The notes: a model not told the origin generated them from the letters alone. 64,000 nucleotides of DNA from Molossus alvarezi (GCA_037176705.1 CM073895.1:4507051-4571050); one strand, 5' to 3'; shown: positions 44,993 through 56,065, counted from the stretch's first letter. Numbers and translations are program-made.

Positions 44993-45108
44993 AGGGGCAC
45001 CGTCTTTTGACTTCTAAATAGAAAGGTAAGGATTTAGCTCACTGACCCACCCCTCCCATTTTGCCCTTGTTAAAAAGAAAGGAAACCTCATTTAAAAAGG
45101 AGTGAGGA

Positions 45109-45285
45109 GCCTGGCCGGTGTGGCTCAGTGGTTAAGCATCATCCCATGTAACAAAGGACACTGGTTAGATTCCCAGTCAGGGCACATGCTGGGGTTGCAG
45201 GCTCCATCCCCAGTGTGGGGTGTGCAGGAGACACCCATCAATGTTTTTCTCTCGCTCTCTTTCCCTTAAATCAATAAAAACAAAT
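45109..45285 (+). mobile_element. Form B SINE
   Basis: Head gcctggccggtgtggctcagtgg, end ttaaatcaataaaaac. Confidence 0.88.
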
Positions 45286-45304
45286 TAAACAAAATGGAGA
45301 GATA

Positions 45305-45600
45305 GCCTGGGCCAGGTGGCTCATTTGGTTGAAGCATTGTCTATATACCAAAAGGTTTTGAGTTCAATCCCCAGTCAGGACACATATGGGATACATACAG
45401 GACACAGGAGGCAACCAATCGATGTTTCTTTTTTCTTTTCTTTTCTTTCTTTTTTTTTGTATGTGCCCCTAGCGGGAACCGAACCCGGGACTCTCTGGTC
45501 TGCAGGCCAACGCTCCAACCACTGAGCAAAACCGGCCAGGGCCCAAATGATGTTTCTGTCTCTCTCGCTCCATTCCTCTCTCTCTAAAAATCAATAAAAA
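45305..45600 (+). mobile_element. Form B SINE split by a head-only SINE
   Basis: Left part 45305-45430 (gcctgggccaggtggctcatttgg); right part 45543-45600 ending aaaaatcaataaaaac. Confidence 0.85.
45431..45542 (-). mobile_element. Head-only SINE (tRNA-like head plus A-rich tail)
   Basis: Reverse strand CCCTGGCCGGTTTTGCTCAG ... GGTTCGGTTCCC GCTAGGGGCACATAC, then an A/G-rich tail. Host text gatgtttct is repeated on both sides. Confidence 0.82.
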
Positions 45601-45699
45601 CATATCCAAACATATCCTCGGACATATCCTCACTTGTCCTCATTTCCTTGGGTCTCACACATCCTCCTGTGAAGATTTTAAAAAATAATAATAATAAGA

Positions 45700-46095
45700 T
45701 GAGGAAGCCCTGAAGGGGGCGCTCTTATCCACTGCCATGGAGACCCCAAACAGAAGGACAGACCACAGCAACAGGAAGAAAGAGTTTCTCCTTGCCCAGC
45801 AAAACACCTCCCCCTGTGTCAGTCTGCCTTTGCCAGTCATCACCTGAGCCTTGTTAGCCAGGGGCTTTCAGGTTTGGACTACTGGTTACCGCCCAGCCAA
45901 TGAGAAACTGCCACGCTCAGCCAATAAGAAGCTGTTACCACCTGAACTGTTTGAAATCCCCCACCCCAACTTTCTTTTCCCTATAAAAGCCGGCCCCTCT
46001 CCTTCGCTGGCAGGCTTGCGTGGTTCCCCATACCTTAGCTTGTCCTAAATTGCAATTACTCTGTTATTCCCAAATAAATCTATTGTGCTGGTAAA
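45700..46095 (+). mobile_element. ERV-type LTR, solo or fragment
   Basis: Promoter-like order: two CCAAT boxes (agccaatgag, agccaataag), ctataaaag TATA box at about 45982, then aataaatctattgtgctgg. Spacing fits a U3-R-U5 of a gammaretrovirus-like LTR. No internal viral gene is visible nearby. Exact ends were not fixed. Confidence 0.55.
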
Positions 46096-46359
46096 AAAAC
46101 CAACAACAACAACAAAAAACAAAACCAAAACAAAACTAACAAACACACACTCAACTGGCTTTTTTGTGTGTGTGTGTGTGTTTTAAGGTCAATACCTAGT
46201 TTTATTGAACTAGGATTTACATACCATCAATTCACTCTGTTAAGTGTACAATTCAGTGATTTTTTTTTTTTTGTATATTCACAGAGTTGTGTACAGTAGC
46301 TATGTCTAAACCCAGTGAGCACCATTCTCCAAATCCAGTAGATTTTCTTAGTTCCCCCA

Positions 46360-46391
46360 CAGCCCCCCTCCCTCCCCCTCCCTCCCCCCTG
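46360..46391 (-). repeat. C-rich tract (G4-capable on the other strand)
   Basis: Runs of 4-6 C separated by single T or A at 46361-46390. Confidence 0.7.
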
Positions 46392-47325
46392 CAAAGAAAC
46401 CCCACATGCATTAGCAGTCAGTCCTCATCCTTCCTTCCAACCTCTGGCAACTACACATTTCTTTACTTCTAAATCTGCAATAGTTTTTTGCCTTTTTTAA
46501 AACAGTCATCCTAGTGGATGTGAAGTGGTTTCTGATTGTGGTTTTGACTCCACTTTCCTAATTACTAATGATTTTGAGCATCTTTCCACGAGTTTATTGT
46601 CCTTTATGGATCTTCTTTGGAGAAATGTCTTTGTAAGTCCTTTGTCTTTTTCAAGTGGATTGCTGCTTAATTGTTGGGGTATAAGAGTTCTTTATATATT
46701 CTAGATACTAGATTCTTATCAGATATATGATTTATAAATAGTTTCTCCCCTTCTATGGGTTGTCATTTCACTTTCTTGATGGTGTCCTCGAAGTCACAAG
46801 TTTTAGATTTTGACAAAGTCCAATTCATTTATTTTTTTCTTTTGTTGCTTATGCTGTTGGTATTATATCTAAGAAACCATTGCCTTACCCAAGGTCATGA
46901 AGATTTACTCTTATGTTTGTTTGTTTGTTTATAGATTTGGGTCTCCGTTAGGGATGTTGACTTTGTGGACCAATTTGGGAAGTTGTCATTTTAATAATAT
47001 TAAGTGCTCCAGTCAATGAACATGGAGTCAGTTTATTTAAGTCTTTTAATTTTTTCCCCAATAATATTTTGTAGTTTTCAGATTCAATGTTGTAAATGGA
47101 ATTGTTTTCTTAATTTCATTTTTAGATTGTTCATTGCCAGTATATAAAATATAATTGATTTTCACATATTGATTTTATATCCTTCAGGCTTGTTGAACTC
47201 GCTTATTAGTTCTAATAGTGTGTATATGTGTGTGTGTGTATGCTTTCGGATTTCCCAAGATCATGTCACCTGTGAATATAAAAAAAATAGTTTTACTTCC
47301 TCTTTTCCAATGTAGATGTCCTTTT

Positions 47326-47619
47326 TTTTTTTTTTATCCTCACCCGAGGACATTTTTCCATTTTTTGTTCAGACAGAGCGGGAGGGAGAGAGAGGAAGAG
47401 AGAGAGGGAGAAACATCGATGTGAAGGGACACATCGAGTGGCTGCCACCCGCACAACCAACCAGGGCCGGGGACAAACTGCAACCGAGGTACGCGCCCTT
47501 AGCGGGAACCGAACCCGGGACAAACTGCAACCGAGGTACGCGCCCTTAGCGGGAACCGAACCCGGGACTCTCAGTACCGCAGGCAGACGCTCCAACCGCT
47601 GAGCCAAACCGGCCAGGGC
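47326..47619 (-). mobile_element. Form A SINE with 47-bp internal tandem duplication
   Basis: Segment caaactgcaaccgagg ... gaacccggga occurs at 47474-47520 and again at 47521-47567 with no difference. TSD agatgtcctttttt flanks the copy. Confidence 0.95.
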
Positions 47620-48255
47620 CAGATGTCCTTTTTTTTTCTTGCCTAATTGCCTTGGCTAGAACTTACATATTGAATAGAAGTGGTAAGAGTGGATATCCTT
47701 GTCTTATCCCTGATCTTAGGGGGAGAGTTTTCAGTCTTTCACCATTAAGTATGATGTTAACTGTGGGGTTTCCATAGATGGCCTTTATCAGGTTGAGGAA
47801 GTTCCCTCGTTTTCCTAGTTTGTTAGGTACTATCAACATAAAAGAGTAGTGGATTTTGTCAAATGCTTTTTCTGTGTGTACTGTGATGATTATGTAGTTT
47901 TTGTCCTTTATTCTATTAATATGGCATATTACATTAATTTTTCATATGTTAAACCCATATTGCATTCCTGGGAGAAATCCCATAATACTTTTAAATGATA
48001 TTAATCATTTTCAACGTGGCTTCTTCTTTATATCTTTAGTTATAGAAGTTCTGTTCAGTTAGCCATCAGGTGGTTCTCAAAGGTGGCTGTTCTATAATTT
48101 AGTGGTAATTTTGATGTGGTTGTGGGAGGAGGTGAGCACAGTGATGACCTACTCCACCATCTTGACTGGGAGTCCATATAATCTATTTATTGTTGGATTT
48201 GATTTGCTAGTGTTCTGTTGAGAATTTTTGCATCTATATTCAAAAGGGATATTGG

Positions 48256-48503
48256 GCCCTGGCCGGTTTGGCTCAGCGATTAGAGTGATGTCCTGTGGAC
48301 CAGAGAGTTTCGGGTTCAGTTCCCGATAAGGGCACATACCTCGGTTGCAGTTTGTCCCCTCCCCGGTTGGGGTCGTGTGGGTGGCAGCTAGTTGATGTGT
48401 CCCTTTCATGTTGATGTTTCTTTCTCTCTCTTCCCCACTCTCTCCCTCCTGCTCTGTCTGAAGATAAATGCAAAAATGTCCTCTGGTGAGGATAAAAAAA
48501 AAG
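48256..48503 (+). mobile_element. Form A SINE
   Basis: Head gccctggccggtttggctcagcg, tail cctctggtgaggat. Ends in A9 and G9 before L1 resumes. Confidence 0.93.
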
Positions 48504-48621
48504 GGGGGGGGTATTGATAATATGATTTTCTTTAGTGATGTTTTTATTCAGTTTTAGTATTAGAGAATACTGATCTCATAGAATGAGTTAAGAAGTATTG
48601 CCTCTTGCTTTATTTTTTTAA

Positions 48622-49099
48622 ATTCTCACCCAAGAATATTTTTCCTTTTTTGTTCAGATAGAGTAGGTGAGCCCTGGCCGGTTTGGCTCAGCAGTCAGAG
48701 TGTCAGCCTGTGGTCCAGAGAGACCCGGGTTCGGTTCCCACTAAGGGCATGTACCTCGGTTGCAGTTTGTCCCCGGTCTTGTTGGTCATGTGGGTGGCAG
48801 CCACTTGATGTATCCCTTTCACATCGATGTTTCTCTCTCTCCCTCCCACTCTACCTGAACAAAAAATGGAAAAATGTCCTTAGGTGAGGATAAAAAAAAC
48901 CCAGATAGAGTAGGTGAGAGAGAGAGAGAAAGAGAAACGTCGACATGAGAGGGACACATCGACTGGTTGCCTCCCTGCATGACCCCAATCAGGGCCGGGT
49001 CGAACCACAACCAAGGTATGTGCTCTCGACGGGAATTAAACCCAAGACTCATAGGTCCTCTGGCCAACGGTCTAACTGCTGAGCCAAACCGGCCAGGGC
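48622..49099 (-). mobile_element. Form A SINE split by a forward SINE
   Basis: Tail part 48622-48671 (aaattctcacccaagaat) and body plus head 48902-49099 (gagccaaaccggccagggc). Confidence 0.9.
48672..48901 (+). mobile_element. Form A SINE inserted in a reverse SINE
   Basis: Perfect 17-bp TSD cagatagagtaggtgag at 48655-48671 and 48902-48918. Confidence 0.96.
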
Positions 49100-49212
49100 A
49101 TTTTTGAAAGAGTTTGTGAAGGATTGGTATGAATTATTCTTTCAACCTATGGTAGAATTCATCAGGGAAGCCATCTAAGCCTGGGCTTTTGTGTGTGTAT
49201 TGGGGAAGATTT

Positions 49213-49417
49213 TTTTTTTTAAAAAAATATGTTTTTATTGATTTTTTAGATAGAGAGGAAGAAAGAGAGAGAGAGCAAGTGAGCGAGAGAAACATCAATT
49301 GGCTATCTCCTGCACGCCCCCTACTGGGGATTGAGTCTACCACCAGGACACGTGCCCTGACTAGGAATCTCTCAGTCTATGGGTCACGGCTCAATCCACC
49401 GAGCTACACTGGCCGGG
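49213..49417 (-). mobile_element. Form B SINE in L1
   Basis: Reverse tail aaatatgtttttattgatttttt, head gagctacactggccgggc. Confidence 0.9.
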
Positions 49418-49529
49418 CAGGGAAGGAAAGTTTTTGATCACTAATTCAATCTCTTTACTTGTTATAGGTATATTCCTATTTTCTGGTTTTGTTTTTAGTC
49501 CTTTCTTGAGTTTTCCTTCATTTTTTTAA

Positions 49530-49755
49530 TTAAAAAAGTTTTTTTTTTCTTTATTGATTTTAGAGAGAAAGGAAGGGAGAGGGAGAGAGAGAGAGAGAGA
49601 AACATTGATGAGAGAGAACATTAATTGGCCACCTCCTGCATGGCCCCCATTGGGGATCGAGCCCACAACCTGGGCATTTGCCCTGACCAGGAATCAAACC
49701 GATGACCTTTTGGTGCATGGGTCGATGCTCAACCACTGAGTCACACCAACTGGGA
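49530..49755 (-). mobile_element. Form B SINE
   Basis: Reverse tail ttctttattgatttta; head gagtcacaccaactggga. Confidence 0.9.
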
Positions 49756-49771
49756 TCTTCTTTTAATGTTT

Positions 49772-50023
49772 TTTTTTTTTTATCCTCACCTGAGGATATT
49801 TTTCCATTTTTTGTACAGATAGAGTGGGAGGGAGAAGAGAGAGGAAGGGAGAGAGAGAGAGAAACATCGACGTGAAGGGACACATCGAGTGGCTGCCACC
49901 CGCACGACCAACCAGGGCCGGGGACAAACTGCAACCGAAGTACGTGCCCTTAGCGGGAACTGAACCCGGGTCTCTCCGGACCGCAGGCCGATGCTCTAAC
50001 CGCTGAGCCAAACTGGCCAGGGC
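49772..50023 (-). mobile_element. Form A SINE, young-looking
   Basis: TSD taatgtttttttttttt on both sides. Box B complement gggaactgaacccggg. Confidence 0.94.
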
Positions 50024-50089
50024 TAATGTTTTTTTTTTTTTTTGATGTTTATATTCTTTTAAATTCTTCTATCAGTCATTTTTCTAACT

Positions 50090-50345
50090 TTTTTTTTTTT
50101 TTTTTATCCTCACCTGAGGACATTTTCCCATTTTTTGTTCAGATAGAGTGGGAGGGAGAGAGAGGAAGAAAGAAAGAGAGAGAAACATCGATGTGAAAGG
50201 GACACACCAAGTGACTGCTTCACGCAGGGCCCAATCAGGGCCGGGGACAAACCGCAACCAAGTCTTGTGCCCTTAGTGGGAACTGAACCCGGGTCCCTCT
50301 GGACCTCAGGCTGACGTTCCAACCGCTGAGCCAAACCGGCCAGGG
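50090..50345 (-). mobile_element. Form A SINE
   Basis: TSD catttttctaacttttt at about 50077 and 50346. Confidence 0.95.
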
Positions 50346-50670
50346 CCATTTTTCTAACTTTTTAAAAAGGGCTTATCTCTTGATTATTTTGTACACCAAT
50401 CATTCACAATTTCATTTGATCCTTCACTTTGTCAGATAAGAATACACACTCTGCCTTTTCCTCCCTCCTTCCTTGTGATAATATCTATTATTTACACTTT
50501 CATGACTTCAAGGTTGGTAACATTTGTATTCTGTCCTGACAACACAACCAAGTCTTGGGTGCTATGTCTGCAGTGCAAAAGTTAAAAAGCAAGAAATGGC
50601 TTTCTATTACAATGACATCCTCAGAAGGGTCTCATGCCTGGCCCAAGAGTGAACTATGCTATTCCTACGT

Positions 50671-50798
50671 GCAAGAAAGCAAGAAAGCAAGAAAGCAAGA
50701 AAGAAAGCAAGAAAGAAAGAAAGCAAGAAAGCAAGAAAGCAAGAAAGCAAGCAAGAAAGAAAGAAAGAAAGAAAAAAAGAAAGAAAGAAAGAAAGAAA
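50671..50798. repeat. (AAGAAAGC)n / (AAAG)n purine tract
   Basis: Mixed GCAAGAAA and GAAA units, about 128 bp of almost pure purine with interspersed C. Repetitive lysine-rich open frames over it are artefacts. Confidence 0.95.
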
Positions 50799-50959
50799 TT
50801 ATTATATTCCATTGATTGCTTAAAATTAGGACTCATTTAGTTTCCTTTGTATTTGGACCATTCTTTTCTTATATACTCTTTGTTGTTTTCCCTAGAGGGT
50901 CTAACCAGTTTCCTCCTCCTCTTCCTCCTCCGTTCTTCTTCTCCTCCTCCGTTTTTCTT

Positions 50960-51189
50960 TCTTTCTTTTTTTTTCTTCCATTTTTTGTTCAGATAGAGTG
51001 GGAGGGAGAGAGAGAGAGAGAGAGAGAAACATTGATGTGAAAGGCACATCGAGTGGCCGCCACCTGCACAACCCAACCAGGGCCGGGGACAAACTGCAAC
51101 CGAGGTACATGCCCTTAGCGGGAACCAAACCCAGATCCCCCCGGGACCGCAGGCTGACGCTCTAACCGCTGAGCCAAACCGGCCAGGGC
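50960..51189 (-). mobile_element. Form A SINE, tail replaced by a pyrimidine tract
   Basis: The TCCTC hairpin tail is missing; the body begins ttccattttttgttcag after a long CTCCT tract at 50909-50960. Confidence 0.88.
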
Positions 51190-51200
51190 TCCTTTGTTTA

Positions 51201-51240
51201 TCCCCTCCCCCTCCCCTCCCCCTCCCCCTCCCCCTCCTCC
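51201..51240 (-). repeat. (CCCCT)n tract, G4-capable
   Basis: Seven runs of 4-5 C separated by single T. The reverse strand has consecutive G4-G5 runs. Confidence 0.9.
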
Positions 51241-51957
51241 TGTGTGTGACTTGCCTTCATCCTATTCTCAATTCTTTTCCAAGCTCTCAATCATTCCATC
51301 TGTTTTCACCGGAGAGCTTCCTCCCGGCGCCTCTGCATTCTTGCATTCTTGCTGCCTGATTTCCAGCAGCTTTTGGAAGAGGGTCCCCTGCTCTGCCACT
51401 AACCGCCGAGTCCCCCCAGCCTTCTCAGGCCATCTCAGCTCCTCTGAGCTCTGGCTCTCCCTCCTCCCCAGCTGGTCTCTTCCTGAATTATCTCTTCTTT
51501 AGGTTTTTCTTCTTGTCCCCACGGAACTCTGCCTCCCCTCGGTTTTCCCGTCTCTAAGAGGAAAAGTCTAGAGCATTCTAGAATATAACTTCAGCAGAAT
51601 TTTAAAGACGGCAATGAGCGTCTACTGCAAATCTGCCTCCCAGTGCCCAGGAGAAAGAGGTGTGACACAAAATCAAGGGATTGATTTCACTGTTAATTTC
51701 TTGTGACTTTCCCCTGGTTTTGACTAATTGCCCATCCTGCAGGCTAGATTAACTTTTGCATTTAATATCATTGTATAGCTTTCAAACAGAGAAAGAGAGA
51801 ATCAAGGTTAAAATGGTTATAGAATTAAGTCATAGGTTTTCTTTCTTCTTTAAATGGAAATGTTAAGACTTAACTTCTTCCACATTAAAATTAATCCAAA
51901 TATTGATAAGTCTATCAGCAAATTTTTGAGGAGGAAAATTAAAAATTTTATTTGTTT
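51241..51957. other. No recognised gene
   Basis: Pyrimidine-rich left part and AT-rich right part, unclassified. Confidence 0.4.
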
Positions 51958-52187
51958 TTTTATATGTTTTTATTGATTTTCTCGAGAGAGAGGAAAGGAG
52001 AGAGTGATAGAAACATCAACATGAGGGAGAAACATCAACATGAAGGAGAAACATCGATCAGCTGCTTCCTTCACGCTTCCTACTGAGGATTGAGCCTGAA
52101 ACCCGGGCATGTGCCCTGGCCAGGAATTGAATCAGGACCTCTCAGTCCATGGGATGATGCTCAATCCACTGAACCACACTGGCTGGG
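51958..52187 (-). mobile_element. Form B SINE
   Basis: Contains repeated units aacatgagggagaaacatc / aacatgaaggagaaacatc. Head gaaccacactggctgggc. Confidence 0.88.
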
Positions 52188-52207
52188 CTAAAAAAATGTT
52201 TTGTTTT

Positions 52208-52455
52208 GTTTTTTTAATCCTCACTCGAGGACATTTATGCATTTATCTTCAGATAGAGTGGGCGGGATAGAGGGAGGATGAGAGAGAGAGAGAAACATCG
52301 ACGTGAAAGGGACACATCGAGTGGCTGCCACCCACACGACCCAACCAGGGCCGGGGACAAACTGCAACCAAGGTACGTGCCCTTAGCGTGAACCGAACCT
52401 GGGACTCTGTGGTTCGCAGGCTAATGCTCTAACTGCTGAGCCAAACCGGCCAGGG
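52208..52455 (-). mobile_element. Form A SINE
   Basis: TSD ggctaaaaaaatgtttt / ggctaaaaaagtgtttt (about 52185 and 52454). Confidence 0.94.
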
Positions 52456-52471
52456 CTAAAAAAGTGTTTTA

Positions 52472-52681
52472 AAATTGATTTCAGAGAGAGGAAGGAAGAG
52501 GGAGAGAAACATTGAAAAGAGAGAAACATTGAAAAAAGAGAAACATCAGTGGGCTGCCTCCTGCACGCCCTCTACTGTGGATCGAGTCCACAGCCTGGGC
52601 ATGTGCCCTGACTGGGATTCAAACTGGCAGCTTCCTGGTGCATGAGACAATGCTCAACCAACTGAGCCACACCGGCTGGGC
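52472..52681 (-). mobile_element. Form B SINE
   Basis: Reverse tail aaaattgatttcagagag, repeated gaaacattgaaaa units, head gagccacaccggctgggc. Confidence 0.88.
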
Positions 52682-52689
52682 AAGGAGGG

Positions 52690-54050
52690 TACTTTAATGC
52701 ACAGCCTTTACTGGGCTCTTGTGAAGCATAAGACCACCTCTCTGAGTGGGCAGAATCTGTATTTGAATCATCGGAAATTTGGGGGTTAAATTCAACACTT
52801 TTTTTTTTAAAGGGGGAAACAAATTGGTTGTGCAAATCTTCTTTGCAAGAAGAGGGGGAAATCATTTTATGATAAACAGTAAATCAGAAAGTCAAGCTTT
52901 TACAGCTATGAGCTTTGAGGACAGGCTGAGTAGATGCTTCAATCTTGACAGATCTTGGGGTATCTCTCTTCGTATGACGAAGCAAATGGCAGTGAGTCAG
53001 GTTTCCACGTCGGCGTGAAAGATGTGCGCCAGACATGCGTTAGGGTAAATGAAAGGATGTCAAAATCATATAGGAACTAAGATGTGTGACGCTTAAGATT
53101 CTGAAGAAGTCTTTTTGCCTTCGTCAACGCCAACCTTTGGACCGATGTGAGGTCAGACGTGCAAGTAACTACAAGAAAAATTGCCGGGTCATAAAAAATG
53201 TTTTACGCACCTGTCGTCCCCTCGTGCGGTGAATAGGGAGGAAAACCATATCTTTTACCACCTTTCCAGCCGAAATAGTTAACATTCTGGGCAAGTAGGC
53301 TATTTGTGAAGCAGAGTTAAATAGACGCCATCCCAAAGACAATGCTTATCATTAGAACTTGGAATTGACACACTACAGCTTTCCCCTCGTAATTTATAGT
53401 GTCATAAAAGCGGCAATGAATGCACTCCACCCTTGCAAAGAGTTCCCGTTTTTATGATTTGGACAAGTTCACACTCCTGGTTTTACCCTCACACTGTCCC
53501 GGGCTCGAGCGTTTAATATTTAACAATCTGTATCTATAAATAATAGATGCGCCCGTCTTCACAACTGAAGATCAGCGGCTGATTTTATTGTTGACAAGAG
53601 AGATAATGTTCTCTCACCTTCTTAACTTTTTATGTGACTGTTAATTTCCCCATTGTGGTTGAGAGTTGAGGGAGGGTTTGGGTCATTCTGGAGAGAAATG
53701 GGCTGTAATAATCCGATTGGAACCGAACACTAGGAGAAGCTTGGATAACTCGACAACCACTTCTGCAGTTTGAGGTCACAGACTCGTGCAAATGTTGGCA
53801 CTGGGACACACTCCAGTAACCATCCACCTCGACAGTGAGGCGACTGAAAGTCTCCACCCAGCAAGTGCTGGGCTCGTGCCTCCTTAGTGCAGAGGAGACC
53901 CTGCGGGGGAGTTGTTGGTGACGGGATTGGGCCAAGGTCACCTGGCTAATGTTGGAGGAGTGAATGAAATTCAATTCCATTCAATAAATGGTTGGACACC
54001 CTTGAGAAACAGTCCTGGCTCTCAAAAAGTTGACACCATCTGATTTCCCC
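52690..54050. other. Long SINE-free unique stretch, candidate conserved element
   Basis: No SINE, LINE or LTR is recognised. AT-rich clusters include gcgtttaatatttaac, ctataaataatag, gattttattgttgacaag and cataaaagcggcaatg at 53370-53620. No open exon is recognised. Confidence 0.4.
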
Positions 54051-54394
54051 TGATGCAAATCCTACAAATGGACTTCAACTACATATTTTACAATAAAACC
54101 CTAACTCCTCATCAGCGCCAACAAGTCCCCTTGGGTTCAGGCTCCTTCCTTCCCTGCCTGGTGCTCAGATCAGGCCCCTCACCCAGGTTCACTCGGTCCT
54201 CGGGGCCATTGTACACGCTGCCCCCAGTGCCTCATACACATTTCCCCCAGATAAGCCACAGCTCCAGCTAAAACAGCACCCGCACCCACCCCCACCCCCA
54301 GGAAGGAGTCCTCCAGCCCGTTCCCCTGCTTTGTGGACGTGGGAGAGCTTATCACATAGGACGCCATCTGTGTGTTTGGTTTTTCTCTTGTCCA

Positions 54395-54510
54395 TCTCCT
54401 CCGGGGTCTCGGGACAGGACCTTGTCTCTGCTTCCCCATATCCTCAGGGCCCAGAGCAGTGCCTGGGGTCGGTGACGCACGAGCAGTGTGGCCATCACGA
54501 TGCTATGGGA
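54395..54510 (+). repeat. Possible L2 3' end fragment
   Basis: acaggaccttgtctctgcttccccatatcctcagggcccagagcagtgcctggggtcgg resembles the L2 terminal segment. Confidence 0.4.
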
Positions 54511-54629
54511 GGTGTGCCCGTCGGGCCTCCAGGCCCATCTCTGTCCAGTGCCCGGCCCCTGTATGACGTTGCTTGGAATACTCACGATGCAACTGTTTGG
54601 TTACTGAGAATGGTTCAGTTTTGTTTTTT

Positions 54630-54821
54630 TTTAAGATATGTTTTTATTGATTTTAGAGACAAAGGAAGGGAGAGGGAGGAGAAACATTGAGGAGCTGCCT
54701 CCTGCACGCCCCCTACTGGGGATCAAGCCAGCCACCCAGGCATGTGCCCTGCCTGGGAATTGAACCAGTGACCTCTCAGTCCATGGGACGACCCTCAACC
54801 AACTGACCCACACTGGCCAGG
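54630..54821 (-). mobile_element. Form B SINE
   Basis: Reverse tail aagatatgtttttattgatttta, body ctgcacgccccctactggggatc, head gacccacactggccaggg. Confidence 0.9.
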
Positions 54822-54824
54822 GGA

Positions 54825-55250
54825 TCATGGTTAATTTAAGTGTCAGCTTGACCGGGCCATGGGATGCCCAGATTAACCCTTTATTTCGGAGAGCGTCTGT
54901 GAGGATGGTTCCGAGTGGTGCATCTGGATCGGTGGACTCAATGGAACCAGTGAGTGTCGTGAGCACTGTCCAATCCACCGAGGACCTGAGTGGAACAAAA
55001 GGCCGAGGAAGGCAGAATTTGCCTCCTCTTGCTCTCTGCCTGTCTGCTTTCAGACTGGGATTTAAACCACCCGGAGCTGCTGCTTCTCAGGCTGTTGGAC
55101 CCAGACTGAGTGACAGCGCCCGCTCTCCTGGGCTCCAGAGGGTGTTTCTGAAGGGTCGTGTGAAACCAAGGTCGCTGCGTGGATGGGCGGAGTCTCTGGG
55201 GTCTGTACACAGCATCTGTCCTCATGAACCACGAGCAGCATATTGTTGGT
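54825..55250 (+). repeat. Ancient interspersed repeat, family uncertain
   Basis: ttaatttaagtgtcagcttgaccgggccatgggatgcccag ... gcgtctgtgaggatggttcc ... atcggtggactc ... acctgagtggaacaaaaggc matches a common mammalian repeat I recognise but cannot name with certainty. Confidence 0.55.
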
Positions 55251-55259
55251 GGCTCTAGA

Positions 55260-55940
55260 CTGACTGACCCTTTCCCCCCAAGGTAACCCGTCCGACTCCT
55301 GCGTTCCCGTCTTGCTTTCTGAAGCCCGAGAGAAGGTGGCCTAGTTCTGTTAATTTAGCTTGATGGGCTAAGCGGGTTCTGTAAACCAGGACATAGCACA
55401 GAAAAAAACAACAAGAAAACAATGTCTTGTGGAAGTCTCCACTGAGGTCTGCAGGGCGTGCCTGTTTAATTCCTACACCCGCGGGTGGGCACCTCTCCTG
55501 CCTCCCCCATCCTGGCTCTGGCACCGGGTGTCCACAGGCCTGCTGCTGGGGCGCTGGCATGCTGGGAGGGAGAGGGCTGTGCTCAGTTGAGCTTCGTCAT
55601 TTTCCGCCCTGGGTGGCCCCTGGACATTGTCCTCCACGTGGCAGAGTCTCTCCTACTTTTGTTCATGCCTCCTTCTCACCCGGAGGCCAGGAATGGACTC
55701 AGGTTGCCCCCCGAGCGGGAGAGGTCTGCCAGAGGCAGCCCCTTCCCCTTCCCAGAGCCTGTCATTACAGCTCGAGACGATTTTCACCAAGAAAAAGAAA
55801 GTCGGAATTCTCCCTGCTTTTTACACAGACCCCTGTGTTCACGGGAATAAGGAGCTTCCCTGTGTGATCCAGGGGTTCCAGCTCTGGAAGGAGGGGAGTA
55901 GCCTGCTGACCTGTCTCACTGGGCTGATGAGAAAACATTA
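55260..55940. other. No recognised gene
   Basis: GC-moderate. Overlapping forward open frames at 55427-55867 have no known domain. Confidence 0.4.
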
Positions 55941-55941
55941 C

Positions 55942-56065
55942 ACCTGGCCGGGGTTGCTCTGTGGTCAGAGCATCGTTGGGTTTGATTCCGTCAAGGGCAC
56001 GATCCTCAGCCCTGATCTGGGCATGTGCAGGAGGCAACCAATCGATGTGTCTCTCACATATCAAC

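Larger units (their letters stand above)
46192..49770 (-). mobile_element. Old L1 LINE, reverse, broken by SINEs
   Basis: Reverse L1 3' region and ORF2-like text runs leftward: tggagaaatgtctttgtaagtcc, ttctttatatattctag, cagatatatgattta, ggatatccttgtcttatccctgatc, gattttgtcaaatgc, gttgagaatttttgcatc, attcatcaggg. Reading frame is destroyed by stops and indels. SINEs at about 47326, 48256, 48622, 49213 and 49530 interrupt it. A distinct fragment at about 48090-48172 (gtggttgtgggaggagg ... ccaccatcttgac) may be another repeat. Confidence 0.8.

Noticed and set aside
46192..49770. Possible functional L1 ORF2
   Set aside because: The reverse L1 text is broken by stops, indels and several SINE insertions and is only a fossil.
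50555..50840. Lys/Glu/Arg/Gln-rich open frames
   Set aside because: They translate the AAGAAAGC/AAAG tandem repeat.
2641..51240. CRISPR-like arrays
   Set aside because: Repeats are microsatellites or dispersed SINEs. No regular repeat-spacer pattern, and the genome is mammalian.
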